Origin: Ustulina deusta
Lineage: Eukaryota; Ascomycota; Sordariomycetes; Xylariales; Xylariaceae
NCBI GenBank assembly: GCA_023159155.1
Contig: JAJNNX010000035.1
Coordinates: forward strand, 1 to 64,000
DNA length: 64,000 bases
Reading direction: 5' to 3'
The notes beneath the pieces were generated by a model. It saw only the letters and a program-made list of their open reading frames with translations, had not been told where the DNA came from and did not search any database. The translations under genes were made by a program, and so were the position numbers. Below are positions 12,353-23,504 of the stretch, in pieces (position 1 is the first letter of the stretch; every line of letters starts with the position of its first letter).

Positions 12353-14884
12353 TTTATAAATAAAAAATATATATATATTAAAAAAAACATAAGTTTTTTT
12401 TAGTTAGTTTTTAAATTAAAGTTATTATTAAAGCGCTAATAAAAAGTTTAATATATTATTAATTTAAAAATTAGTTATAAACTATTTAAACTTATATTTT
12501 AAATTATAATAAATAATTAGTTTAAATTTAATAAAATAATTTATATATTAAAAAATATATTTTAATTAATTAGTTTATATAAATAGAACTAATATAGCTT
12601 GCTATATAAAAAGCTTTATTATATATTATAAGCTTTTTTTTTTTTAAATATTATATATTTTTAGTATATATTATATAATAATAAATTTATATTAAATTTA
12701 AACTAATATTAAAGTAGCTTTGTTTTGTTTTATTATTTTTAATTTATTACTATTACTATATTTTTTAAAGTAGCTTTTATAAAAAATAGTTTATTAGTTC
12801 TGCTTTTTTTAATTTATATAACAAAAGCAAGTTTTATATAAATTTAAAGCAAATTTAAAGCTAATTTAAATAAATTAAAAGTTTATAATTATAATAAAAT
12901 ATTAAATATATTATATTTATTATATTTATTATATAACTAAAATATATATAATATAAATATAAGTTAAATTTAATTTTAATTTAGTTTTAAATTAATATAA
13001 ATAATTATAATATTAATAAATAATAAAATTTATTTATATAAGCTTGCTAAGCTATTTATTTAAACTAAATTAATAAAAAAGTTTTTAAAGCTTTTTATTT
13101 TGCTAGCTATAAATATTTTAAGCAAATTAAAAATAAATTTAATATTAATTTATATAGCTTTTTTTTAAAAAGCAATTAGTAATATTTAAAAATAAGTTTA
13201 TTATATTACTAATAAAAAAAATGCTAAAAAAATATATATATATATATAGATAAATAAAGCAAATATAATATAAATTTAAAGCAAATAATATTTAAGTTTT
13301 AAATTAAATTATAATTTTTTAAATAGATTTTTTTTAAACTATATTTAGGTTAAATTTAAATTTAATTTTTTTATAACTAAAGTTTTTTTATTAAGTTATT
13401 ATAAACTATTATATATTTTTATTATATATATAGTATTATAATAATAACTAAAATATAATATATTTATATAGTTATTAAGCTAGATTTTATATATAAATAT
13501 ATTATAATTAAAAAATAAGTTTTATTTATGTTTAGTTTTTTTAGTATTAGAATATTTTATAGTTAATTTTAAAACAAAGCGTTTTAAAACTTAGAACTTT
13601 TTATTTATTAATATTTTATAATACTATTTTATTATATTAAAAAATTAATAGCTTAATAGTTTTAAGTTTTTTTTGTTTATTTTTATATTATAAATATATT
13701 AAATAGTACTATAACAAAAGCTATAGCTTATATATATATTATAATTAATATTTAAATAAATTAATTTATTTTAAAGTATATTTTTTGCTTAGGTTTTTAT
13801 AAAAGCGGTATATATAAATTAATAAATTTTTTTAGTTTAATAGTTTATTTATATAGATTATTAAGCAAGCTAGTTTTTTTATTATATTTAGTACTATATA
13901 AACTTTAAAATAATTTTTGTTTGTTTTTATATTATATAACAGTATTTAAAAATATAATTTATTTTATACTAGTTATATTGCTAATTTCAAAAGGCTTAAT
14001 ATATACTATTTTTAGAGGTTATTTAGGTTAGAATTATTATAAATAATTTTTTTAAGCAAAGAAAACTATGTTATATTATAATAGAAATTATATTAGCTAT
14101 TAATATATTATATAAATTTTTATTAGTTATAGTTATTTTTAATATAAGTTTAGCTAATATTAATTTTATAACTAGGTTTTTTTTTAAATTTTTTATTTAT
14201 AAAAAAATAAATATATTATATTTTAAATTAAATAATAAATATAAAGACTTTGAAATATTAATATATTTAATATAAAAGTAATATAAACTAGATATAGTAT
14301 AAATATATATAAACTTATTAATAAGTTTTAAATTATTTTTTAGAAAAGATTATATATTTTATTATATATATAAAGAACTAATATTTAAAATAATATAAGC
14401 TAAGCTATTATATTTTAATTTAAATTTTATATTTTATATATTTTTATTATTAATTTATAGTTTTTTTATATTAATTTTATTAAGCTAATATATATTAAAT
14501 AAATATATAAGTTTTTGTAATACTAGTTATATAAGTTTATTTTGGTTTAAAAGTATAAAGTTAGCTAATTTTTAATAAGTTTTACTAGTTAGAATATAAA
14601 TTAATAATTATAGTAAAATTAGCTTAAAAAATATTTATTAGTTTATTGTTTAGAAAAGTTATTTAATAAACTTAAAAATAAATATTTTAATATATTATAA
14701 ATATAAAGATTTTTTAAAATAAATCTAAAAAAGCAAGTTTTTTATTAATATATTAGCTAATTTTTATTAAGCTATTATATTATTAATATAAATTATTACT
14801 ATATTTAATTTTTAATATATATATTAATATATAAATATTAATTAAATTATAATAGTTTTAAATATATTAATATTTAGGTTTATT
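12353..14884. other. AT-rich RIP-mutated sequence, no genes
   Basis: Continuation of the mutated repeat block, more than 80% A/T by eye. Occasional less mutated words such as AAAAGCGGTAT near 13802 hint at former coding or LTR sequence, but no family can be recognised. Confidence 0.75.
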
Positions 14885-15027
14885 TTTATAACAGTTAGTA
14901 TAGTCTTAGCAAGACCCGCAAGAACTCCAGACCTACATAGCAATAAAATAGAAAATCTACGCACAGACCAACCTATAACTTTATAGCTATACATATAAAG
15001 TTTATATTTATCTATTTTATAAATTTT

Positions 15028-15058
<31 letters not shown>

Positions 15059-15764
15059 AGCTTAAAGTTTTTATTTATAATATTAATAAATTAGCTATAA
15101 AAACTTTATTTAACTAATTATAATACTACTTTAAGCTTACTAATTATTTGCTAACAAATATTTAATAAATATATATTTTTTATTTTGCTATAATTAATAA
15201 AATATAAATAAACTTTTTTTTTTAATTATATATTTAATATAAAAAATTATATATTTTATAATATAAACTTAACTTTAATATAACTTTAATAAAACTTTTA
15301 ATTTTTATATTACTTAAAAATTAATAATTTATAAAAAATCTAACTTTAAATATTTTTATTTTATTTTTAGTTTTTAAACAATTAAAATAATTTTAATTTT
15401 TAAATATAGCTAGCTTTTTATTATTAAATAATTTTAAAAAAAAAATTTTTATAAAAAAAAAAATTTTAAACATTAAATTTTTTTATAAATATTTTAAACA
15501 AACTAATACTTAAAAAAAAATCTAAAAAAAACAAAAAGTTAGAACTTAAAAAAATAAAATCTAAACTAGAACTAAAACAACTTAAAATAAATAATATACT
15601 AAATATTATAGCTATATAAACTTATAATTTTATATTAGTTCTAATAGAACTTTTTTAATAAATAAAAAAAATAAAACGCTAATTTTTTAATATGTTTATT
15701 TTAATATTTTTAAAAAATAATTATAATTTAATAATAAAAAATATATTTAAAAATATTAATTTTG
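14885..15764. repeat. Dispersed RIP-mutated repeat, copy C (longest)
   Basis: Covers both the left segment shared with copy B and the right segment shared with copy A, separated by a poly-T run of about 28 bases at 15031-15058. The first 120 bases are the least mutated part, keeping AAGACCCGCAAGAACTCCAG. At 15764 it breaks off where the direct-repeat-bounded element begins. The family is not recognised. Confidence 0.75.
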
Positions 15765-15962
15765 TTTGAATACAATGTACTGCATATTTCCAAGGCAGCA
15801 GTACATGCTTGTAAGGTTGGTGGAATATAGTCTATTCGCTATATGCCACACTCAAAAGGAGGGAGAGAAAGGAAGGAATTAGGTAGGTAGGAGCCCCCTA
15901 TATACCCCTTCGTACGAAGGGGTCCGTAAGTGCCCTAAATAATTGCGTACGATTAATCTAAC
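15765..15962. repeat. Left direct repeat of a GC-richer 1-kb element
   Basis: Matches 16530-16769 in the same orientation. Shared words are TGTACTGCATATTTCCAAGG, GTAGAATATAGTCTATTCGC (G for A at one site), TGCCACACTCAAAA, CCTTCGTACGAAGGGGTC and AATTGCGTAC. A TG start and CA end can be drawn for the right copy (TGTACTGC to CCAACA), which is LTR-like. No target duplication could be defined. The left copy lacks about 40 bases that are present in the right one. Confidence 0.7.
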
Positions 15963-16025
15963 ACTGACTACTTTTTTTTTTGTGATTTAATCGCTATAAT
16001 TGTACGCAAGGTCTGTGGGGGAGGG

Positions 16026-16290
16026 GTAGGTCGAAGGGGGTTTTCGTACAGGCTACACCTAGCAGGGTCGGCAAGGCTAGGTATAGGTTGAAGGGGATCT
16101 TTTGTACGGGCTACACCTAGCAAGGCAGAAAGCTAGGTATAGGTCGAAGGGGGTCTTTGAGGTCTTTGTACGAGGGCTACACCTAGCAGGGCAGAAGGGC
16201 TAGGTATAAGTTAAAGGGGGTTTTTAAGGTCTTTGTACGGGCTATACCTAGCAGGTCGAAAAGCAAGCTAGACTAGGTATAGGTCAAAAA
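16026..16290. repeat. Minisatellite of four hairpin-forming units
   Basis: Units begin near 16049, 16107, 16173 and 16239, spaced 57 to 66 bases. Each carries GGCTACACCTAGC, a short spacer, then GCTAGGTATAGG, followed by TCGAAGGGGGTCTTTG-like sequence. ACCTAGC and GCTAGGT within a unit are reverse complements, so each unit can fold into its own stem-loop. The array lies between the two direct repeats and has no open reading frame. Confidence 0.75.
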
Positions 16291-16529
16291 AAGTTGTTAG
16301 GGTAGCATAATTGCGCGCTATTAATTAAATGTCCGTATAAAGGCTAAGCTAAGGTACGTACGAGTAACCAATCTTTCTTTCTTGTTGGCCTACTGCCAGA
16401 GGAACTAAAGTGTGCAATACAGAATACGCGATCCGTGCGATCAAGTCAAAATTCTGTTATTATTCTAACTAATTTGCGCTATATCTATATAAAAACCAAG
16501 CCAAAATACAAATATAAACACTAATTAGT

Positions 16530-16769
16530 ATTTAAATAGAGTGTACTGCATATTTCCAAGGCAGTAATACATGCCTGTAAAGTTGGTAGAATATAGTCTA
16601 TTCGCTATATGCCACACTCAAAAAAAAAAAAAGAAAAAAAAAATTGGGTAGGTGGGAGCCCCTTATATACCCCTTCGTACAAAGGGGTCTGTAGGTGGTC
16701 CCTAGCCGGACCCCTTTGTACGAAAGGGTCCGTAAGTGCCCTAGATAATTGCGTACAATTAATCCAACA
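16530..16769. repeat. Right direct repeat of the same element
   Basis: Second copy of 15765-15962, starting AAATAGAGTGTACTGCATAT and ending CAATTAATCCAACA. It contains an extra internal near-palindrome around GGACCCCTTTGTACGAAAGG. Together the two repeats and the interior make an element of about 1 kb without coding capacity. This resembles a terminal-repeat retrotransposon in miniature or another non-autonomous element. The identification as LTRs is inference. Confidence 0.65.
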
Positions 16770-17045
16770 AAAATTAAAATTATTAAATTATTTATTATAT
16801 TTATATATTATTATTATTTTTTAGATTATAAAATTAGTTTATTATAAATATAAACTAAAAATATATTTAGAACAATAATAATATTTATTAGTGCTAAAAA
16901 GTCTAAAAATATTATTTTTAAAGGTTTATTTTTTGTTAGATTAATTAAAAAGTTTTTTAAAGCATTTTTATTATATATATAAAGCGCTATTTTTTTTTTT
17001 AACTTATTAATAAGCTAATTAAATAATAAATCTTTAATAAAGTGC
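16770..17045. other. Last AT-rich RIP-like stretch
   Basis: A/T-rich sequence of the same kind as in 1-11397, ending where base composition becomes normal near 17050. No gene seen. Confidence 0.7.
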
Positions 17046-18592
17046 TATAAGTTGTAATAACTTGGTATAAATTTGCTGCGTATTTGTTGTGTGTGTATGT
17101 TTATGATTGTGATGTTGTAGAAGGGTAAGTTGTGCGGTGGGTCTTTAAACCCTGCAGAACCATTTAACAAATCAATCAATCAATCAATTAGCTCTCTTCA
17201 CCACTACCCGCTATGTGCCAAATCCAACAACTTTTGGTCCAACTTTTGGTCCAACTTTTTTTGCTGCGACAAGAAGACCTTATGTTTTACTTATTTCATT
17301 TGCTAAAAACGAAGGAAATCCCTTGATTACTTTAAATTTGATGTTACCTTACATTTGATGTTACATTTGATCTTACCTTATGTCACGTTCCACCGAGAAG
17401 CCAACCGGTTGAGCCGTGGTCCCAAAAGGCGCCCAAAAGGCGTCCAAGTTGTGACACACTTGGGATCGGGCGGCTTATATTGGCAGATCTTTTCGGGTCT
17501 GGGCTCTGCGGCCCGGTCCGGTAGTGGGTCGTTCGTCACACCTTACATTTGGTCACACCTTACATTTGGTCTTACCTTACATTTGATCTTACCGTCCTTA
17601 CGTTTTTTGGAAGCGTTACCAAGTCTGCCATCCGTATCTACAGGTCGTGTACTACACATTTATATTATGAATTGAAGCAACGCACAAGTTCAAAGTCTCA
17701 CGGAGGTGTAGAGTTACGATCTAATAAAGGAAGGGGACCAGTACATATTCCATGCGTGATCACTAAAGATATATTTAGATGATCTAAGGTCTAAGTTCTA
17801 GTTACAACATAGGAAACAAAATAAGCTGTACATATACGGGATCTCTCGGAGTTATTGATCCGCTCTCGTAGATCCCTTGGATCCACGGGCAGTATGGCTG
17901 AACGGAATGATACTCAACTTTATGGGACGGGGATCATGATGTACCTTAGGGCCGCAAGGCAGCTGCACGTACCACCGCCACCAGCTTCCGAACCGATAGA
18001 TGTGCGCTGGAAGCGGTCCGACCCCAAAAAGATGCAGATTTCTATCCTTGTTAGCTATGCACGATGAATAGCAAACTTCGTTTATTATTAGAGTTTTGCA
18101 CGTCTTTTAATAATTAAGAAAGCCTAAAAAACAAGGCAGGCTACGTTAATAGGTAACGCTATACATATATAATCGGTATAAGCGTAGTTATTAAGCATTC
18201 ATTTTGCCTTGTTTTCTAGACCTGCCCTTGATCTAAGTAACACCTAAGCTTTTTGTCCTACTGATTCTGAAAACGTTCGATCCAGCGGCGCTGGTCCGTA
18301 AGTATGAGTGTTGGAATATGTGAAGATAGGTACACTATATTCTCTAACCAAAGATCAAATATAAGGTAAGGTAACAATAAATACGAGGTGAGATCAAATA
18401 CGAGGTAAGATCAAATGTATGTATTACTAGATTCACCTGAACCCTTGATCCTTGATTTTATTTTCTGATCATCCTAAATGCAACCATCCGTCTGCTTACT
18501 TGTATAGGTATCTACTCATCCTGACACCCTTGTCTCAAAACCTGAGGAATACCACCGAGCCAAACGGATAGTTGCCGACAAGGCCTGTTCGT
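17046..18592. other. Repeat-rich transition zone with inverted subterminal motifs
   Basis: Motifs of the type TTACATTTGATCTTACC occur several times at 17336-17382 and 17536-17592. The same motif occurs in reverse orientation (GGTAAGATCAAATG, GGTGAGATCAAATAC) at 18350-18420. Short subterminal repeats in opposite orientation about 1 kb apart are typical of decayed hAT- or CACTA-type DNA transposons. I could not define terminal inverted repeats or a target duplication. Small open frames inside (for example 17355-17675 and 17855-18067) have no recognisable product. Confidence 0.4.
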
Positions 18593-18603
18593 CCATATAT
18601 AAA
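18593..18603 (+). promoter_or_regulatory. TATA-like box upstream of the secreted cysteine-rich protein gene
   Basis: CATATATAAAG lies about 190 bases before the ATG at 18792. This is a plausible distance for a TATA element plus a 5' untranslated leader. No other start signal was sought. Confidence 0.45.
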
Positions 18604-18791
18604 GCTAGGATTCCGGCCTCGCTTCCTGAATTTTTCTCAGGTAGCCAACACGCCTTGGAACTCGGGAAGAATTATCGTCATATCAGTCCATTCTCCAAGC
18701 TCGAGACAGCCCTTGTTATTCCAACCACATCGATACATGAAAACCTCGTGCTATTACACAGAGCATCGACTAGTCAGCCAGAATCGCTAAG

Positions 18792-21243
18792 ATGCACTTC
18801 TCAACTCTCGCCTTGGCTGTAGCCTCTCTTGCATTCCTCGCAGAGAGTGCTCCCGTCAACGAGTCCTCTGACCTCGTTATCCTCGAACAGTTCACAAGCA
18901 AAGATGGTGTTTCAACTATTACTGTTTACGGCGACGCGGTGGAGTCCCACTCCGAAGTAACGGCCGCCAGATCCGTCAGCCTCCACCCAAGATGCGGCAG
19001 TAAGCTAACACCCCCCCTTGCGAACCACCCCATTGCAACCCAGCTAAAAACGCGCTACTGACCCCAACCACCTCAATTAAAAATTGTTAAATAATATAAT
19101 TGCGTTTAGTTCTTATGTTTTTTTTTTACCCTTATTTTTTTTAGAATTAATTTTTTTTTATTGCAATGCTTTTATATAGTAACTAATAGCATGCAGCAGC
19201 TGTAGTTCGTACGGCTTAACTTAGTACTTTATAAAAACAAGCAGTTATTTAATAAAATATTAACCGGTTATATATATACTACTGCTTTAATAGTATTCCG
19301 ACTAAAAAATAGTTATATTAATACTTTTAGATTTTATTTCTATACTTTAAAACTAAACTAGTTAATTAGGCTATAAGTTAGGCTAAGCTAGGCTTTATAT
19401 TTTTAATAGTTAAATTTAAGTATATAGCTAAACGTATATTATTAGTTTTTAAAAACCCTAGAATATTTAGAAAGTTATAGTATATATGTTTTTTTTTTTA
19501 TAATTTTGAGCTAAAAACTGCTAAATTAACGTTTATTAGTTATTTATGTATTAACGGAGCAACTATAATTAATATTAAGCTATTTTTTAAACGTTTTAAA
19601 GCTTCCGAACTAGCAAATATACTTTTAGAACGATTTTTTAATACTAATAAAATAGGTATTAGCTAAAGCATAAAAAAAAGTTATTAAATTGTTTATAAAG
19701 CTTTAATATATATAGCTTTAAAAAAAAATATTAAAAAAAGCAAATAAATAATATTTTTTAAGTATATTAGTAGTAGAAATATTGTTTTATTGCTACTGCT
19801 TATTTTTAAAAAAGTTAATATTTAGAATTAATAGTTTTTAGATATAAATTATAATTTATTTAAAGATTAGCGGTTTAAAATTTTGCTTAATAAATAGATT
19901 TATAATTTTATTATTATTAATTAGTTTATTAATATTTTTATTTTGTTTATTAAAAGCTATTTTAGCAATATATAGGTTGTATTAATATATAATAACTATA
20001 ATTTATATATAAATAATAACTTTTTATAACTTTATTTTTTAAATAAAATATAGTTTGTTTTTTATAAACTATATTATAGCTATATTATATAAGCGTTAAA
20101 CGTTGGAGTTTTTAGTTTATTAAAAAAAAAGCTTAAAAATAAAGTTAAAAAAATACTTAAAAGCTGTTTTAATATTATATTTTTAAAAAAAAATATAATT
20201 ATAGCATATAAATAAACTTGCAATACTGTTTTATTGCTAAAAACTATTAAAAAAGCATAAGTAATAGCTAAAATATAGCTAAAAGATATTTAATTGCTAT
20301 TATTTTTAAAATATATTATGTTTAAAAATAAAAATATTATTTATAAAGTTTAACTAATATTTATACTAACTAATCGATTTAAAATATTTAAATATTAGTT
20401 CAAACTGGGCTAAATAAAAATTGCAATACTTATAAAAAACTAAAATTTATAATATATAATTTAAAAATTAACTAAGTACTACTTTTTTTTTAATAATTTA
20501 TTATAAAAGCTATTTTTTATAAAAACTAGTAAAGCTTTTAATTAAAAAGCTAAAAAAATTGCAATTTTAAAAACATACGTTAAGCTATTAAAAGCTAAAC
20601 TAGCTAAAAAGATTATATTAAAGCGCAAGTTAATTAAATTGCTACTTGGTTATTATTTTATTTGTATAACCTATATATAGCAAGTTAAGCAAAAATTGCA
20701 ATAGTAAACGCTATATATAAATAAAGCTAGGAATAAAAACGTACTAAAAACAGAAAAAACAAAAACTAAAGATATAATTAAGGTTAGAACATTTTAATAT
20801 TTAATAAAAACACTAAGGTTAGCTATAAATACTATGTTGTGCTATGAATAATGGCTTCGAAAGTTGGTGGGTGGCTATTTTGGTGGCTGGGTCGCGATGG
20901 GGTGGTTCGCAAGGGGGGGTGTTAGCTTAACTCACTTGTTTGTGACAACAGTCACCTAGCTGACAGAAACGCATGTGCCAACTTGATTAACAACCTCAGA
21001 GGCTCTTCTCAGGATGTACCCGGTAGCCCACGGTCTATCTGCGGGACTTACAGCGGTTCCCAATGCTGCGTGAGCTGGAACACACCAGTTCAAAATGCCC
21101 GTCGAGATAATCTTGCGGGCGCCGCCCAAAAGGTACTAGATGGATGTCGGGGAGACACTGGGGTTTCCGGCGAGACGAACGACACATTGATTGGGTCGAC
21201 TTGTGCTAAGCAGTGCCTATCGAACCGGGCTACGGGCTGCTAA
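18792..21243 (+). CDS. Small secreted cysteine-rich protein, gene split by a transposon in its intron
   Basis: Exons 18792-18999 and 20960-21243 give about 163 residues. Exon 1 encodes a signal peptide (MHFSTLALAVASLAFLAESA) and a propeptide-like stretch. Exon 2 encodes a cysteine-rich domain with CGT, ACANLINNL, QCCVSW, DGC, TCAKQC and a terminal GC. The pattern ICG...QCCVSW...CAKQCLSNRATGC resembles fungal secreted proteins annotated as WD-like; function is unknown and an extracellular or effector role is only inference. The splice phase fits: one base in exon 1 plus CT in exon 2. The intron is 1,960 bases because it holds the element at 19003-20927. Without it the intron would be only 33 bases, unusually short, so the acceptor needs RNA proof. 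The exons are not RIP-mutated. Whether the gene is still spliced is unknown. Confidence 0.65.
19003..20927 (+). mobile_element. Fot1/pogo-like Tc1-mariner transposon, RIP-mutated
   Basis: Complete element of 1,925 bases. The 44-base terminal inverted repeats (19003-19046 and 20884-20927) begin AGCTAACACCCCCCCTTGCG and differ at three positions, all C/T or G/A transitions. The flanking dinucleotide TA is duplicated (19001-19002 and 20928-20929), the target of this superfamily. Length and repeat size agree with Fot1 of Fusarium. The interior is heavily AT-rich, but a forward reading frame near 20095-20145 still shows ALNVGVFSLLKKKLKNKV. That matches the LDVGVFSPLK segment of pogo-type DDE transposases. 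Stop codons are frequent, so no active transposase is made. It could still be mobilised in trans if an active relative exists. It lies in the intron of the secreted protein gene, in the same orientation. Confidence 0.88.
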
Positions 21244-21676
21244 TTTCTGGGGCTCACAGAAGGGGTGGACTGGTTTAGGTACAGTCAGAGCCAACTGACT
21301 GTCTGTCAAGGCAAGGTGAAAGGGCAGGAAATCAAATTTGGTAGAGCAGCTGGCGGAACTATTGGAAGGGGGTCTGTCGTTGATTCGTTGGCCTGAAATG
21401 CAAATGTTACGGCTATTTCTCCTTTGTCCACACTTCAACGGAATTTTATTCTATATTATTCGAGGATCTTGATCCTCGTCCTTGCGCACTAGCTTTTTTC
21501 TTCATTGGTGAAGTAACTCCTAAGTTTTCAGCCATAACAGCTCAATCTCCAGAGTGCGGGTTTTGGTCAGGGCCCGTACTAGCCGACTGGTTTTGCTAGA
21601 TCCATTTGGTATTATGACACAGTGAAGACTTTCTTTTCGATGTGCCAAATGTATCAACTCTGAGCGTGAGAAAACT

Positions 21677-22030
21677 ATGCGGGCTCGGCGGGGCTGCGCT
21701 CTTGTTACGACCCGCCACTTAAGGAAGGTCGCCTCGTGGTTCCAGATGAAGGACTTTTATAAAATAGTACAGGAGGCTATGAGACTAATCCTAGAGGTAA
21801 TCTTTGAACCCTCCTTCTCAAATCTCAGCCACGGATTTCGTATGAAGGCCGAGGCGTTTTCTAAAGCTCACTCCGAGCATGCAACGGATTTAGCGGGTGT
21901 TATGGCAATACTTAGTCGTAAACCTTGAGACCCCTTGAATGTAGCTCTGGAAATAAATCCCAATGCTGTGTGAACTTTGGGACCAAGAGCTAAGCGGATT
22001 TGGGCGGCAAGTTTAGTTAAGCCACCAGCT
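21677..22030 (+). pseudogene. Decayed second copy of the secreted cysteine-rich family (fragment)
   Basis: From 21940 the frame reads CSSGNKSQCCVNFGTKS and then a stop, followed by ADLGGKFS and further stops. This resembles ICGTYSGSQCCVSWNTPVQ...LAGAAQ in exon 2 of the neighbouring gene. DNA words are also shared (CCCAATGCTG followed by TGTGA or CGTGA). The preceding 83-codon frame at 21677-21928 lies in another phase and may be the decayed upstream part, but I cannot match it to anything. A tandem duplicate that has lost its frame is the simplest reading. Confidence 0.4.
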
Positions 22031-22297
22031 GACTATAAGCCCATAAACGGATGCTGACAGCTGGCCGCATCTTCTTTGGACACCCCGCTACCAAAGTTCC
22101 ACGTTGTATACTGACTTAGACAGCTATGCTGGACCTAGCGTGCATCCGACCTGGTCCAGTACATGTATAATCCTCCCCCGATATATCAAGCAGCAACACA
22201 AGAAAAGTAGTTGGTTATTGAACGTATACAAGCGACTCCAACATCCGACATCCAATTCCACACACCAGACCGAACTCAGAGACCCCGACCGCCCACC

Positions 22298-23504
22298 ATG
22301 GATCCCTATTCGGCCGAAGGCGAGCTAATCAACATCCACAACTACTTCCACCAGGGCCAGTTCCAAGAGGTCATCGACTTCGACACCTCGTCGCTGTCGC
22401 CCGAGAACGAGGTCCCCGCGCGGGTTTTGGCACAGAGGGCGCGCATTGCGCTGGGGCAGGCCGAGGACGTGCTCGCCGACGTGCAGGGCGAGACCGAGGA
22501 GCCCGAGTTCGCTGCCGTGGCCGCCTTGGCCCAGTCCGCCCTCGGCCAGACCGACGACGCCGCGCAGGCCATCGAGGAGCTTGCGCAGTCTGCCGGTGAC
22601 AACCAGACCGTCCAGGTGCTTGGTGGTATCGTGTTGCAGGCGGCTGGCAAGTCGGACGAGGCGCTCGCGCTCCTTTCTAAACACTCGGGCAGCCGTGAGC
22701 ATATTCCTTTTCTCGTCGACCCTTATAAAGCTACAGAACCCTTGCGGGGTGGAGGGAGACGGCGGCTCTTTCACAAGTCAATTGAGATATGTTTAGACAT
22801 AGCTAACACTTCACTCGTGCGCAGTCGATGCCACCGCCCTCATCACACAGATCCACCTTCAGCAGAACCGAACAGACCTCGCCGTGAAGGAGGTAGCAGC
22901 AGCCCGGAGATGGGCTCAGGATAGTCTTTTGGTGAACCTGGCAGAGTCTTGGGTTGGCTTGCGGCTGGTACGGCCCCTCACGCATTTACTTCTACATCGC
23001 TCCTCTGGTTTCAACACCCAAATCACATAGTTCCTCCTCGGCTCAACGTGACTGACTATGTTATCCCGTAGGGTGGCGATAAATACCAGCAAGCCTTTTA
23101 CGTATTCGAAGAGCTAGCCCAAGCACCCGCTACATCATCGATCGTGACCCTTGTCTCGCAAGCCGTCTGCGAGCTCCACCTCGGCCGTGTCGAGGAGGCC
23201 CAGTCTGCCCTCGAACAGGCGCTGCAGAAGCAGCCAGACTACGCGGACGCCATAGCGAACCTGCTAGTACTGACCGTCATCACAGGCAAGGACGCCACAG
23301 AGCTCACCAGGTACGCGGACACCGTCTACTATCAACTCCTTAGCACCTACGAGACCGCGACTAGCAGCCGTATACTGACAACGCATCATGTATAGCTCCC
23401 TGAAGAAGGCGGCGCCCCAACACGCCTTTCTCGCAGATCTCGAGGAGAAGAGCGATCTCTTCGACAAGGCGGCCTCCAAATTCAGCGCCAAGGTCGCGGC
23501 GTGA
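22298..23504 (+). CDS. SEC28: Coatomer subunit epsilon (epsilon-COP)
   Basis: Four exons (22298-22694, 22825-22967, 23072-23310, 23396-23504) join in frame to 295 residues, the usual length of the family. The ATG lies in a strong CCACCATGG context. Epsilon-COP is an all-helical, TPR-like subunit of the COPI coat that stabilises alpha-COP in Golgi-to-ER transport. Family signatures are MDPYSAEGELINIHNYFHQG at the start, NRTDLAVKEVAAARRWAQDS in the middle, SWVGLRLGGDKYQQAFYVFE across the intron 2 junction, and FLADLEEKSDLFDKAASKF at the end. All introns have GT-AG borders (130, 104 and 85 bases). It is convergent with the GGPP synthase gene. Function is known from the family; the exon map is my reconstruction. 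Confidence 0.93.

Noticed and set aside
16026..16290. CRISPR-like array
   Set aside because: The repeats with spacing of 57-66 bases are diverged tandem units of a eukaryotic minisatellite, with similar rather than unique spacers and no cas genes; the genome is fungal.
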